Shown piece after piece: positions 23,092-32,518 of a stretch of 64,000 bases of DNA. The translations under genes were made by a program, and so were the position numbers. Position 1 is the stretch's first letter; each line of letters starts with the position of its first letter. Source of the DNA: CAZDIO01 sp964505555 (lineage in GTDB: Bacteria; Bdellovibrionota_C; UBA2361; SZUA-149; CAZDIO01); assembly GCA_964505555.1 (NCBI GenBank), contig CAZDIO010000020.1, positions 6,223-70,222 on the forward strand. The letters are read 5' to 3'. The notes under the pieces are model-generated. The model was not told the DNA's origin. It saw only the letters and a list, made by a program, of their open reading frames with translations, and did not search any database.

Positions 23092-24816
23092 ATGGCGACT
23101 GCCACAGTAAGTCAGCAGTTTCGAACCTGTTTTGTGACAGGGATAAAGATCGATAGAAATGCGGAGTTGTTAATTAAATGTAATGCGGTGGTTGCCATTG
23201 TCTGTTTTCTCATCGGAGTTATCGCTGCTACTGGTCTCGTTCTTACACGGTGGCAGGCGATCCATCTTCTTCCGGCCGATTTATTTTATCGCTTTCTTAC
23301 GCTGCACGGTCTTAACATGCTCATTTTCTTCATTATCTTCTTTGAGATGGCAGTTCTTTATTTTGCAGGCCCCGTTATTCTTAACTGCCGGTTACCAGCG
23401 CCAAAGCTCGGATGGTTAGCGTTTCTTTTGATGCTCGTTGGCGCGGTTCTTGTTGATGCGATGGTGATTATGGGAAAAGCCGACGTGCTTTTTACCTCTT
23501 ATCCACCATTGAAGGCTGACCCAAACTACTATCTCGGAATAATTCTTTTTGCCGTCGGAGCACTGATTGTTACAATGCTCTTCCTTGCAGCTCTCACTGT
23601 CGCTAAGCGAGAAAAAACTTATACAGGCTCCATGCCTCTTGTCACTTTCGGTGCGCTTACTGCAAACATTATTGCAATAATTACGCTCCTTCACGGCGCA
23701 TTGATCTATATTCCGACCTGGCTCTGGTCGATGGATCTGATCGGTATGGACCCACAGATCTACCGCTTAATCTTTTGGGGTCTAGGCCATTCATCGCAGC
23801 AGATAAACGTCGCGGCGATGGTGGCGATCTGGTATTTTCTTGCAGCCGTTACCGTTGGCGGCGTCGTGCTTAACGAAAAGATTAGCCGCACCGCTTTTGT
23901 TCTCTATATTCTCTTTATTTCGATGGCCTCAGCGCACCATCTTCTTGTAGATCCCGGCATGGGGCCAGCCTGGAAGGTATGGAATACAAGCTATGCGATG
24001 TATCTGGCGGTACTTGCTAGCATGATTCACGGGTTTACCGTACCGGCAGGAATTGAGTTGGGACAGCGCTTACGTGGCTTTACCAATGGTACCTTTGATT
24101 GGTTACGGAAAGCACCGTGGGGCGATCCCGGTTTCTCAGGGCTTGTACTCTCTGTGATTATTTTTGGTTTTCTTGGCGGGATCACCGGCGTGACCATCGG
24201 TACCGAGCAGATAAATATCGTTGCCCATAACACGATGCGTATCCCCGGTCATTTCCATGTCACGGTAGTCGGCGGAACCGCACTGGCATTTATGGCGGTT
24301 ACCTACTACCTCATCCCCTTGATCTTTCGAAAAAGAGTGGCGCTCTGGCCGCTTGTGAAGCTCCAACCGTATATCTTCGCTATCGGCATTACGGTGATGT
24401 CAATGGGGATGTCCTTTATGGGATCCTTTGGTGCGCCGCGCAGACACTATGACATCACAGCAGCCGGTGCTCCTTTCACCGTCGATTTTCATCCGGCGGT
24501 CCTACTCCTAGAGGCAGTTCTTGGTATCGGCGGACTGACCGCGGTAGTGGGTGGTCTAATCTTTATATTTAGTGCGGTCCTCTCTGTCTTTTTTGGTAAG
24601 CCCTTTACCCCAGAAAGTGTTGCTGCTGGTGCGAGTGGTATTCCCCAGGGGATTCTCAAACTCCCTGCACAGGTTCATAGTGGCTCGATGGTTTCAAGGA
24701 TTCACAAAGAAGGAACTCCGGGAACAGTGATCCTTGTTGGAATATTTCTTGTTTGTTTCATTGTCTATTACTTTCTCAATTGGAAGGTGCTCTCATTTCT
24801 ATGGCGGATCGGCTAG
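23092..24816 (+). CDS. norY: Catalytic haem-copper subunit, probable NO reductase (sNOR)
   Basis: A 574-residue protein with about 12-14 membrane helices. Expected histidines are present: His72 (low-spin haem, LTLHGLNM), His233 (CuB, GLGHSSQQ), His282-His283 (CuB, ASAHHLL), His387 and His389 (haems, PGHFHV). The oxidase motif H-P-x-V-Y is replaced by H-S-S-Q-Q, so the cross-linked tyrosine needed for O2 reduction is missing (Gln at +4). With the CuA partner, SCO neighbours, NirK and NnrS, reduction of NO to N2O is the likely reaction. It overlaps the next gene by 16 bases. Confidence 0.85.
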   Translation: MATATVSQQFRTCFVTGIKIDRNAELLIKCNAVVAIVCFLIGVIAATGLVLTRWQAIHLLPADLFYRFLTLHGLNMLIFFIIFFEMAVLYFAGPVILNCRLPAPKLGWLAFLLMLVGAVLVDAMVIMGKADVLFTSYPPLKADPNYYLGIILFAVGALIVTMLFLAALTVAKREKTYTGSMPLVTFGALTANIIAIITLLHGALIYIPTWLWSMDLIGMDPQIYRLIFWGLGHSSQQINVAAMVAIWYFLAAVTVGGVVLNEKISRTAFVLYILFISMASAHHLLVDPGMGPAWKVWNTSYAMYLAVLASMIHGFTVPAGIELGQRLRGFTNGTFDWLRKAPWGDPGFSGLVLSVIIFGFLGGITGVTIGTEQINIVAHNTMRIPGHFHVTVVGGTALAFMAVTYYLIPLIFRKRVALWPLVKLQPYIFAIGITVMSMGMSFMGSFGAPRRHYDITAAGAPFTVDFHPAVLLLEAVLGIGGLTAVVGGLIFIFSAVLSVFFGKPFTPESVAAGASGIPQGILKLPAQVHSGSMVSRIHKEGTPGTVILVGIFLVCFIVYYFLNWKVLSFLWRIG

Positions 24817-25757
24817 GAATTGACGAACAGGTGATTGAGGAAAACATTGCTGCGACTAAAGAAGTTACACCCGCAATGCTTTTTGTGCTCTGGGTATTCA
24901 TCACCCTTTCCTTGTGGAGTTTTGCTTTTTGGCATGCTCCGGAGCAAACTCCGGAGTGGTTACTCCGGGCACAGTCTGCCTGTTTTGGAACCGACCAGAC
25001 TGGACTTCCCGATACGTATGGATGGTTTATTTTAATTCTTGCTCCACTCTCTTTTTTCTTTGCTTTAACAGTGGCATATGGAAATGCGCTTGGAGATAGC
25101 CTCCGCTCATTTTTTCATTCCCGTATTCGACAGGTGCTCGCGTTTGCACTTACGATTTGTGTGCTCGGTGAGACACTCTGGGTCTCAAAAAGAATCAATC
25201 AAGGACTTGCCATTAAGAACGAAACGTATCTGTCCGAAGATCTCGGCGACCTTCCAGAAGCGTATCCGATGATACGAGAGCCTGCCTCGCCGTTTGTTTT
25301 AACAAATCAAAATGGAGAACATGTTTCTCTTGAATCGCTTCGTGGTAAGCCAGTGCTCTTAGCGTTTGCTTTTTCACACTGTCAAACCGTTTGTCCCGCA
25401 GTAGTTCAGCAGACACTTGCTGCAAAAAACCATTTTCCACCGTATAAGCTTCAACTAGTGATTGTTACTTTAGACCCGTGGCGCGACATCCCGAGTGCTC
25501 TTCCCTCAATGGCAGCACGGTGGAACTTGGGAGAAGGCGAGCACATTCTTTCCGGAAGTGTAGACGAGGTATTGGCTGTGCTTCAAGCTTACCGGATGCC
25601 GATTCAGCGTGATTTGAAGACGGGCGATATTACGCATCCCTCGCCAAGCTATCTGATTGATTCAAGTGGAATGATCGTTTACCAGTTTAATAATCCCTCT
25701 GTGACTTGGCTTGTGCAAGCACTTGATCGTGTGATTAAGAACAAAGAGGGAACGTGA
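24801..25757 (+). CDS. Membrane-anchored SCO/SenC protein of the NO reductase operon
   Basis: About 318 residues from ATG 24801 (the frame is open to 24753). The N-terminal part has three membrane segments (MLFVLWVFITLSLWSFAFW; YGWFILILAPLSFFFALTVAY; VLAFALTICVLGETLWV), followed by a complete SCO domain: SHCQTVCPAV (CxxxC) and the distal His in DITHPSPSYLID. Fusion of a multi-helix anchor with SCO is unusual; it may combine a small reductase subunit with a CuA copper loader. It overlaps both neighbours by a few bases, so translation is coupled. Confidence 0.85.
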   Translation: MADRLGIDEQVIEENIAATKEVTPAMLFVLWVFITLSLWSFAFWHAPEQTPEWLLRAQSACFGTDQTGLPDTYGWFILILAPLSFFFALTVAYGNALGDSLRSFFHSRIRQVLAFALTICVLGETLWVSKRINQGLAIKNETYLSEDLGDLPEAYPMIREPASPFVLTNQNGEHVSLESLRGKPVLLAFAFSHCQTVCPAVVQQTLAAKNHFPPYKLQLVIVTLDPWRDIPSALPSMAARWNLGEGEHILSGSVDEVLAVLQAYRMPIQRDLKTGDITHPSPSYLIDSSGMIVYQFNNPSVTWLVQALDRVIKNKEGT

Positions 25758-27802
25758 AAGGTAACTTTCGAACACCGTTACCACATGCTGCCTCTCTTTT
25801 TGGTCGGATCGTAAACCCGCTCCACCGATTTTTTGACTGGCTCTACCACTCGGAATACAACCCATTGTACCGAAGTGGCACACTTGCGGTTGGTTTTCTG
25901 GTGGTGCTGCTAGTGACAGGGTTGTATCTGCTTTTTTTCTACAGTGTCTCTGCTCCGTATGAATCAGTTACAGAACTTCAATCGCAAGCATACCTTGGAC
26001 GCTGGGTGCGGGCGCTGCACCGTTATGCGACTGATGGCGTTATTATCGCCACTGTTTTTCATATTCTGCAGCTTCTTGTTCAGGGAAAAACATGGGGGCC
26101 ACGAACCCTTGCCTGGTTAAGTGGAATTGTTCTATTGGGGATGATCCTTATCTCTGCATGGACCGGCTATGTGCTCGTCTGGGACACTCACGGCCAGTTA
26201 CTCGCGATAGCTGGAGCTTCTCTTCTTAAACTCTTTCCCTTCCTCCATGATGTCGTCTCCGGTGCATTCAACGGCACAAATCCGGTTACGCCGTCATTCT
26301 TTTTTATGAACCTCTTCTTGCATGTCGCCCTACCGGTTGGTTTAATCTTTGGGCTCTGGGTTCACACGGCTAAGCTCTCGCGAAGCAGATGGTTTCCGCT
26401 CCGTCCGATCTTTTTTTGGTCAACTCTCGCGCTCATCGTGCTTGCCGTGTTTTGGCAAGCACCGCTCATGCTGAAGGCTGACCTCCTTGCACTTCCAGGA
26501 ATAGTGTCCACTGATCTTTTTGTTGGCTTTTGGATACCGCTTGCTCTGCATTCGCCACCTCTTGCTTTCAGTCTCCTTGTTTTGATCCTGATCGTTCTTA
26601 CCTCGATGCCGTGGGTTTGGCGACCAAGCGCGATGGCGATCCGTAAAACATCTGTGGTCGATCTCACGCGCTGCACCGGCTGCACGCAATGTGCGCGCGA
26701 CTGCCCGTATGAAGCGATAATTATGGTTCCACGTGACGATGGAAAGCGCTTGATTGCCCAGGTGCAGCCAGAGTCGTGTGTGAGTTGTGGGATCTGCGCG
26801 GCATCGTGCGGGGACCTCTGTATCGGACCCCCAGAGCGAAGAGGTGTTGAGCAACTTGCTGAGGTCGAACGGTTTTGCGTAGAAAGGTTTTCACAAATGT
26901 CTGCTGATGATATCACGGTGATTGCCTGTAAACATAACGGGTATGTTCCAGATCGTTGGCAAAAGTTTGCTTTGGAACAACCGGGCTTTCACCTCTATTA
27001 CGCCGATTGTTGTGGAACCGTTCACACTGAGGTAATGGAGCGGCTCTTGCAATCCTGCGGTGGAATATTCTTTCATGCCTGTCCAGAAAGAAATTGTTTT
27101 AACCGAGACGGGCTCGATCTCCTCAGTCAGCGTATCTTCTACAAACGCGTTCCCTTTCTTGCTCGGGAAATCGACCGCCGCAGGTTGTTCGTCGACTCAA
27201 GTTCTGAGAAGGAACACAACGAGGCGTTACTGCAAGCAGTAAGGTTTCGAGATTCTCTTTTTAAGCTTGGTGATCCAGATAAACAACTAGAGGTTAGAAG
27301 AAGAGGAGTTGGTCAACTCCTTCGCCGCATTATTGCAACTGCGGTCCTTCTTTTTGGAACTGCTGCGATAAATCAGTGGCCAGTCGGAGGCGTGAGCAAC
27401 TACGCTCTGATTCGCTTCGGTGCGAAGTTGCCCGGCCAAACAAAAGAGGAGTGTCGACCCTTATCCGATGAGGACAAAAAAACACTCCCGCTCCACATGC
27501 AGCTTCCTGAGATCTGCAATAGGCGGCAGCTTCGCTATCGCATTCGAATCACTCTTGATGATAAAGAGCTTCTTGGACACACACTACAGCAGTCAAACTT
27601 GCGGGGAGATGGGATATTTTTTATAAATGAAGAGGTCGAAGTGTCTCCGGGAAACAATAGAGTGAGTGTCAGTGTTGAACCGATAAACACTCCCGGAGGA
27701 AAGATATTGTCGTTTTCTGAGGAGATAAGATTAGAACCGCAAAAAATCTATCTGATCAGTTACGATCAAACCACTGGAGCGTTAGTGCTTGTAGATCGGT
27801 AG
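25754..27802 (+). CDS. Cytochrome b / two-[4Fe-4S] / MvhD-like fusion
   Basis: A 682-residue protein. The N-terminal cytochrome b6-like part has both haem pairs (His89/His103 and His190/His204) and two to three more helices. Next is a ferredoxin-like domain with CTGCTQCARDCP (Cys307-317) and CVSCGICAASC (Cys342-352). Residues 385-460 resemble the MvhD/FlpD iron-sulfur subunit (ACKHN, ADCCG, HACPERNCFNRDG). Another membrane helix is near 520-537, then a beta-sandwich-like C-terminal domain. It starts at GTG 25754, overlapping the SCO stop as GTGA. Probably moves electrons between quinol, a cytosolic iron-sulfur carrier and the NO reductase; direction unknown. Confidence 0.8.
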   Translation: MKGNFRTPLPHAASLFGRIVNPLHRFFDWLYHSEYNPLYRSGTLAVGFLVVLLVTGLYLLFFYSVSAPYESVTELQSQAYLGRWVRALHRYATDGVIIATVFHILQLLVQGKTWGPRTLAWLSGIVLLGMILISAWTGYVLVWDTHGQLLAIAGASLLKLFPFLHDVVSGAFNGTNPVTPSFFFMNLFLHVALPVGLIFGLWVHTAKLSRSRWFPLRPIFFWSTLALIVLAVFWQAPLMLKADLLALPGIVSTDLFVGFWIPLALHSPPLAFSLLVLILIVLTSMPWVWRPSAMAIRKTSVVDLTRCTGCTQCARDCPYEAIIMVPRDDGKRLIAQVQPESCVSCGICAASCGDLCIGPPERRGVEQLAEVERFCVERFSQMSADDITVIACKHNGYVPDRWQKFALEQPGFHLYYADCCGTVHTEVMERLLQSCGGIFFHACPERNCFNRDGLDLLSQRIFYKRVPFLAREIDRRRLFVDSSSEKEHNEALLQAVRFRDSLFKLGDPDKQLEVRRRGVGQLLRRIIATAVLLFGTAAINQWPVGGVSNYALIRFGAKLPGQTKEECRPLSDEDKKTLPLHMQLPEICNRRQLRYRIRITLDDKELLGHTLQQSNLRGDGIFFINEEVEVSPGNNRVSVSVEPINTPGGKILSFSEEIRLEPQKIYLISYDQTTGALVLVDR

Positions 27803-27825
27803 TGATATAAACGGAGAGGTGTTTT

Positions 27826-29007
27826 ATGGGGGACGAAAAATTCATTCAGATCGTAAAGGGTAGCTCATCGTCCTGTCCAGTATCTCGGGGGTTTGGTCCC
27901 ATTGCTGATAAGTTCTTTATTGCCGGTGCGATCTCTTCGTTAATCGGAATGGCCTGGCTCGGAGTGTATCTTTGGCTCTCCTTCCAAGGAAAAATTCAAC
28001 CAAGTGAAGAGTTTTTTAAACTGCGAACGCTGCATGTTCTTATACAGCTCTATCTGTTTTTCGGATTTTTTGTACTTGGCTTTTTAGCGCAAGCAGGTGC
28101 AAAGCTTGTCGGCGCCAAGGTTCCACCTTCCCCATTGACGCTTCTCTGGATTCCTTTGTTGGTTCTTGCGGTTATCCTCTGGCACTTCATGCCTGAAAAA
28201 AATGTTGGCAAATATCTTATCAGCGGAGTGTTTTTCTCTGCGCTCGCCTATGCTGTGCATCTTCAGAAACGTGGTGAGCCGCATCTTCGAGCAACCGTGG
28301 GTAGAGTGAATATCTTTGGTCTGCTCATCTTTGCTATCTCTCCGTTTCTATCGGTAACTGACCGTGGCCCAGCGCTGTTTGTATTGTGGGGAGGAGTTGT
28401 CTCTTTAATCATCGGAAGCGGTCAACAGTTTATCGCGGCATTTTTAGGAGGGAAGCGTTGTTCTGAGACGCAATCGATTCGTCTCCTCGTACTTATCGGA
28501 GTAACGGCTGGCATTCTCTTTTGTGGTCTATTTATTCATGTCGACCTCTCACGTCTTGCTGGTTTCTTTGCGTTGTTTACGATCCTTTATTATATCGCTA
28601 CAACAAAAGTCTATCTTAGCTACAAAAGTGCAACGAAAGATGGCCTTGCTCTCTCCTTTCTTACAAGCTTTAGTTGGGCGGTGATCGGCTGCTTTATTTT
28701 ACTCTATCATGGGAAGAGCGCGCACGACCTCGTTTTTCACCTTTGGGCGATTGGTTGGGCAACGCCTCTGATCTTTGCAGTGAGTGCTCAAATTATGGGC
28801 TTCTTGTCGGGGATGACAATAACGAAGAGCCGATATTTCCTCGCCGCAATTGGTTCTTGGCAGCTTGTTCCCATTGGTCGCTCGCTTTTACGGTATGGAG
28901 AGATACCAAATCCCTTTTTATGGCTTGTGGTTGGCGTTGTTTTCGTAGTGTTACCTTTCTGGTGTATACAGCTCCTACGTGCGGAACATCGGCTCATTTC
29001 AGGTTAG
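27826..29007 (+). CDS. nnrS: NnrS-family haem-copper membrane protein
   Basis: A 393-residue, about 12-helix protein. Family features are TLHVLIQLYLFFGFFVLGFLAQAG near residue 65 and FHLWAIGWATPLIFAVSAQIM near residue 310, with histidines suited to metal binding. NnrS proteins are induced by NO and protect cells against nitrosative stress. A GGAGAGG site stands 5 bases before the ATG. Last gene of the rightward arm, 23 bases after the cytochrome b fusion. Confidence 0.9.
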   Translation: MGDEKFIQIVKGSSSSCPVSRGFGPIADKFFIAGAISSLIGMAWLGVYLWLSFQGKIQPSEEFFKLRTLHVLIQLYLFFGFFVLGFLAQAGAKLVGAKVPPSPLTLLWIPLLVLAVILWHFMPEKNVGKYLISGVFFSALAYAVHLQKRGEPHLRATVGRVNIFGLLIFAISPFLSVTDRGPALFVLWGGVVSLIIGSGQQFIAAFLGGKRCSETQSIRLLVLIGVTAGILFCGLFIHVDLSRLAGFFALFTILYYIATTKVYLSYKSATKDGLALSFLTSFSWAVIGCFILLYHGKSAHDLVFHLWAIGWATPLIFAVSAQIMGFLSGMTITKSRYFLAAIGSWQLVPIGRSLLRYGEIPNPFLWLVVGVVFVVLPFWCIQLLRAEHRLISG

Positions 29008-29101
29008 CCGATGTAATTCTTTCCAGATGCTGTGCATGGGGACGAAACAGCGTTAAGATTATCTTTCAAAAAACGAATATATTTCATCAGCTCATGTGAA
29101 G

Positions 29102-29135
29102 TGTTATAATGCTGCTTACACAAAAAAGTGTGTAA
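29102..29135 (+). promoter_or_regulatory. Extended -10 promoter with small hairpin
   Basis: TGTTATAAT (29102-29110) matches an extended -10 box with a perfect TATAAT. TTACACA (29116-29122) and TGTGTAA (29129-29135) then form a 7-bp hairpin at the transcript start. No good -35 is seen, as expected for extended -10 promoters. It would drive the gene at 29165. Confidence 0.6.
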
Positions 29136-29164
29136 CAATACAACAGAGAGGAGTGGGATAAGAC

Positions 29165-29776
29165 ATGAGTCGTATAATTGATCCCTTAGGAGAGATAGAA
29201 GCTCGGGCAAAGGAGTTATGGGTTAATGCTGGAAGCCCAGGGGATAAGACTTGGAGAGATTTTTTTTCGCAAGCAGAAGCTGATATTCTCGGCGAGCCCG
29301 GTGCTGTTTCAACTGCGCGCAAGGAAAGAGCAACTGCCGATGATCAGTCGCTCTCTTCAGATTTTGTGACACTTGCTAAAGATAAGAACTCTTTACTTGC
29401 GTTTCTTGCAACCACATTAAAGAAGCTGTTAAACGATCATGAATCGCTCTGCTTAGGATATATTTTGGCAAATAACTGCCTTCGTTTCCCATCACGAGAT
29501 ATCGCCACCTTGGCGGAAATTGGACCGGTAAGTATTGAGAACATTGCCGATTTACTCGCTTACCTCTCTGGAGATTATGAAACCGATTTTTTGAAAAAAG
29601 AGAACATCGAAGACTACCACTTCATATCGCACACGAAACGATCGGATTACTGGCGAAACAAGTTGCTGCATATGCTAAAGGAAGATCAAGCTTTAACCTA
29701 CACCGATCGTAATACAATAAACCGCATCATCGATGCGATCGTCACCGCGGGAGGAGGCATCTCCTCTCCTTGCTGA
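29165..29776 (+). CDS. DUF2934-domain protein
   Basis: A 203-residue soluble protein. Residues 9-42 (IEARAKELWVNAGSPGDKTW and on, then FFSQAEADIL) match the short helical DUF2934 motif. The remaining helical part is not recognised. GAGAGGAG lies about 11 bases before the ATG, and an extended -10 promoter is at 29102. Function unknown; it is not part of the NO operon, having its own promoter. Confidence 0.7.
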   Translation: MSRIIDPLGEIEARAKELWVNAGSPGDKTWRDFFSQAEADILGEPGAVSTARKERATADDQSLSSDFVTLAKDKNSLLAFLATTLKKLLNDHESLCLGYILANNCLRFPSRDIATLAEIGPVSIENIADLLAYLSGDYETDFLKKENIEDYHFISHTKRSDYWRNKLLHMLKEDQALTYTDRNTINRIIDAIVTAGGGISSPC

Positions 29777-30030
29777 TAGTTGTGATGTTCCAGAAGGAAG
29801 ATCGCAAGTCTGCACCGGTATAGGCACCATCAAGTTTTAACGGGTGTGCTGGACCTTCTTCCATGTCTGGAGGGTCATTATTAAGCACTCACCTTACCTC
29901 CTTTTCCCAACACTACCTAAGCACCTCGAAGCTTATGCATTCAGACGCTTACCTCAAATATGAATTTTTGAACGGGTGACATGTAATGCTCCTAAAGAAG
30001 ACATGCGGTGTTGTTCTTTTTCGAGCCAGA
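29777..30030. other. Intergenic stretch without a gene
   Basis: No supported coding frame between the DUF2934 gene and the end of the rRNA operon. It should contain the operon terminator, but I see no strong hairpin with a T run for leftward transcription before 30031. Confidence 0.4.
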
Positions 30031-30129
30031 TTTTGCTCAAGACCGAGGCACGGAAATTTTGAGGAGCGGAATGTGCTTCCTGCACAGGAGCACCGGAGAA
30101 ATCTTCCGGAACGATGGGCTTGGGCAAAA
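30031..30129. repeat. rRNA-associated palindromic element, copy 1
   Basis: About 99 bp with terminal arms TTTTGCTCAAG and CTTGGGCAAAA (one mismatch) and the core GAGGAGCGGAATGTGCT, CTGCACA, GAGCACC. It aligns over its length with the spacer element at 36126-36251. It lies 20 bases from the 5S gene, so both copies belong to the rRNA operon. Confidence 0.65.
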
Positions 30130-30148
30130 GCTGCCTCGAAAAGAAAAA

Positions 30149-30259
30149 TCCTGGCGACGTCCTACTTTCCCGCTTGTCGCAGTATCATCGGCGCTGGAGG
30201 GCTTAACTACTGAGTTCGGTATGGGATCAGGTGTGACCCCTCCGCCATTGTCGCCAGGA
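30149..30259 (-). rRNA. rrf: 5S ribosomal RNA
   Basis: Read leftward, the ends CTGGCGACAATGGCGG and GTAGGACGTCGCCAGG pair as the 5S terminal helix, and the typical core CCGAACTCAGTAGTTAAG is present. Length about 111 bases, normal for a bacterial 5S. Confidence 0.95.
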
Positions 30260-30540
30260 AGGAAAAGAGAGTTTGGTTGCTCTCCTTTACTTCATGTCGA
30301 CTAGCTCGCTTGCACAGTTTGCGATTCGAGATTGCTTCGCTTCGCTCGCAACGACAGTGACTACTCTACTCATATGAAAAAAAGAAGGTAGACGAGCGAA
30401 ATATACTGCTGCAAACTTCTGCAACAGTATGTGAGAGCTGAAATCTCTCAAGTAATGTTTGCATCGTCCTGAGTAATCCGTTGACTGAACAACGGAGCTC
30501 AGGGGTAAATTTTTTCCCGAAGGAAAAAATTTGAGAAAAG
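30260..30540. other. 23S-5S spacer
   Basis: About 280 bp without a gene, long for a 23S-5S spacer. It contains a half copy of the GAGATTGCTTCGCTTCGC palindromic repeat (about 30327-30356) and a small hairpin near 30510-30530. The right end forms one arm of the 23S processing stem (30530-30547). Confidence 0.6.
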
Positions 30541-30873
30541 ATTAAGTCTCACGGCCAATTAGTACTGGTAAGCTCCACGCCTCGCAGCGCTTCCACCTCC
30601 AGCCTATCAACGTCCTAGTCTAGAACGGGCCTTTAGTCCTCCGAAGAGGAAGGGAAAACTAGTCTTGGGACAGGCTTCCCACTTAGATGCTTTCAGTGGT
30701 TATCCTTTCCGTGCATGGCTACCCTGCGATGCTCTTGGCAGAACAACAGGTTCACTAGAGGCACGTCCACTCCGGTCCTCTCGTACTAAGAGCAGGTTCC
30801 CTCAATTTTCCTACGCCCACGGCAGATAGGGACCGAACTGTCTCACGACGTTCTAAACCCAGCTCGCGTGCCA

Positions 30874-30924
<51 letters not shown>

Positions 30925-30929
30925 TGACG

Positions 30930-31426
30930 CGTATTATTCTAATGTTTCCATCAGTACAGACTATATCATCATCTTACGTTTTACGATTACGTAAGAGCTT
31001 GGCGTGTTATGAGTGATTACGCTTTTTCACTCATCTCGTACTCAAACAGCTTGCGCCGCTTTTTCCTCAGTCGTTACACGGTCCAAAAGCTTATATTTCA
31101 TACATGGTATTTCACGAACTATGAGTTCATAGCTCGCGCAAAGCATTGCTGCTTCATCGTCTAAATACCACGTAGCAAGCGCAATTAAATTTTAAAAACT
31201 CAATTGCACCATGACCAATTTCGTTGGTCAAAACATCAAGACTATAGGGACTTCGCACGGTATCACCATATGGGCGCTGGATTAATTCATGCCCATGAAG
31301 GTTTCACCGTTATAAGCCAAGTTTGCTTAGAGGATTACTCCTCTAAGGGCCCATGCGAATATTAATTTCGGCTATTATCAGCTACTTCGATGTTTAATGA
31401 TTCGTTTGTTAAGCGAATTTTCGTTA
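30930..31426 (-). ncRNA. Group I intron in 23S domain V (about E. coli 2511)
   Basis: 497 bp. Read leftward, the 5' exon ends GATGTCGGCT and the 3' exon resumes CGTCACATCCTGG; the intron ends in G and is preceded by an exon U, as group I introns require. An S-like element GATATAGTC lies near the 3' end (30959-30967). No endonuclease frame is seen, so it is an ORF-less or degenerate intron. The exact E. coli number may be off by one or two. Confidence 0.85.
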
Positions 31427-31464
<38 letters not shown>

Positions 31465-32281
31465 CATTCGTAGTTACCTACGAAGATAGACTATACCTTC
31501 ACCTCTTTCGAGGTGGCGACGTATTACCCCTTCCATAAAGGAAGAAGTCTCAGAGCACTCATTACGTGATGAGTGTGATCTGAAGTCGTTACGGGGAAAA
31601 CTTGTACTGCATGCTTGGAATTAAATACGGCACAACAGCCTGTCTTACGTTTGACATGCTTGTTGCTTTTACTCTTAACCGATAACGATCTTTGTCACGA
31701 TTAAGAGTAGCTGTAATTCCAAGGTTAGCCTTTAGGATACCAATAAGACGTTCGTTTTCTTCTGGCGTAAAAGATTGAGAATTAATTCTCAACTGCTTTC
31801 CATCTTTTGCGCCATCATCCATTAACCACACGCTAAATATTAAGGGACTCATCCATTCTTCAATTTGCTTGGGTAATACTTTACGTCCGTTGACGTAAAA
31901 CATTCCATGCAAAGTATGAAAATATGAATGCGACACTGTTCGGAAGTAATAACAACTTCCGCTTTGACGTGGGGATGAATTGGTAAATAAACGAAGCTCT
32001 TCGTATTTCCAATCGACATATGCCTTTTGGGCAATGCCGTGGTTTACGCGAAAAGCATGTCCACACGTTGTTCGAACTAAATACCCATCGCCAAGCAGTG
32101 ATCCAATTACGATCTCCTGTTGACGTGTGCTGAGTTCTAATTTTCGTGCTTCGCGTGCTTTCTTTGTATCCATAAGACAAGTTTTCTTACCCTCGGGATT
32201 GCCCTCGATATTATCGTAGGGTTTCCCCGATTTGAGTCGCAGTTTACCTAAGGCTTACGCCTTAGGGGAGCCCACATGTTG
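31465..32281 (-). ncRNA. Group I intron in 23S domain V (about E. coli 2473)
   Basis: 817 bp. Exons join as CCCAAGAGT/TCACATCGACGG; the intron ends in G after an exon U. R-like GCTCTGAGAC (31548-31557) and S-like GGTATAGTC (31490-31498) elements lie near the 3' end. It carries the LAGLIDADG endonuclease gene at 31589-32173, upstream of these core elements. Confidence 0.88.
31589..32173 (-). CDS. Two-motif LAGLIDADG homing endonuclease
   Basis: A 194-residue intron-encoded protein. The first motif is VIGSLLGDGYLV near residue 24 and the second FSVWLMDDGAKDG near 118; these helices form the dimer-like interface and supply the metal-binding acids (GDG, DDG). This sub-type resembles the LAGLIDADG_2 group. 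It should cut intron-less 23S genes at the joint and so spread the intron; it may also help splicing. The frame is intact, so recent activity is plausible. Confidence 0.9.
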   Translation of the reverse strand: MDTKKAREARKLELSTRQQEIVIGSLLGDGYLVRTTCGHAFRVNHGIAQKAYVDWKYEELRLFTNSSPRQSGSCYYFRTVSHSYFHTLHGMFYVNGRKVLPKQIEEWMSPLIFSVWLMDDGAKDGKQLRINSQSFTPEENERLIGILKANLGITATLNRDKDRYRLRVKATSMSNVRQAVVPYLIPSMQYKFSP

Positions 32282-32471
32282 ACTCTTGGGAGAGATAAGC
32301 CTGTTATCCCCGGGGTACCTTTTATCCGTTGAGCGATGACTTTTCCATGAAAAATCACCGGATCACTAAGACCTACTTTCGTACCTGCTCGAGATGTCCC
32401 TCTCGCAGTTAAGCGGGCTTATGCCTTTACACTCGACGGCTGGTTTCCAATCAGCCTGAGCCCACCTTCGC

Positions 32472-32518
<47 letters not shown>

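Noticed and set aside
23092..24816. Reading the haem-copper subunit as a cytochrome c oxidase (ba3 or caa3 type)
   Set aside because: The helix VI tyrosine is missing (GHSSQQ), and the gene neighbours are NirK, NirV, two SCO genes and NnrS. NO reductase fits better.
14493..29007. Complete denitrification to N2
   Set aside because: No nosZ, nosD/F/Y or nitrate reductase genes are in the window; only nitrite and NO reduction are supported.
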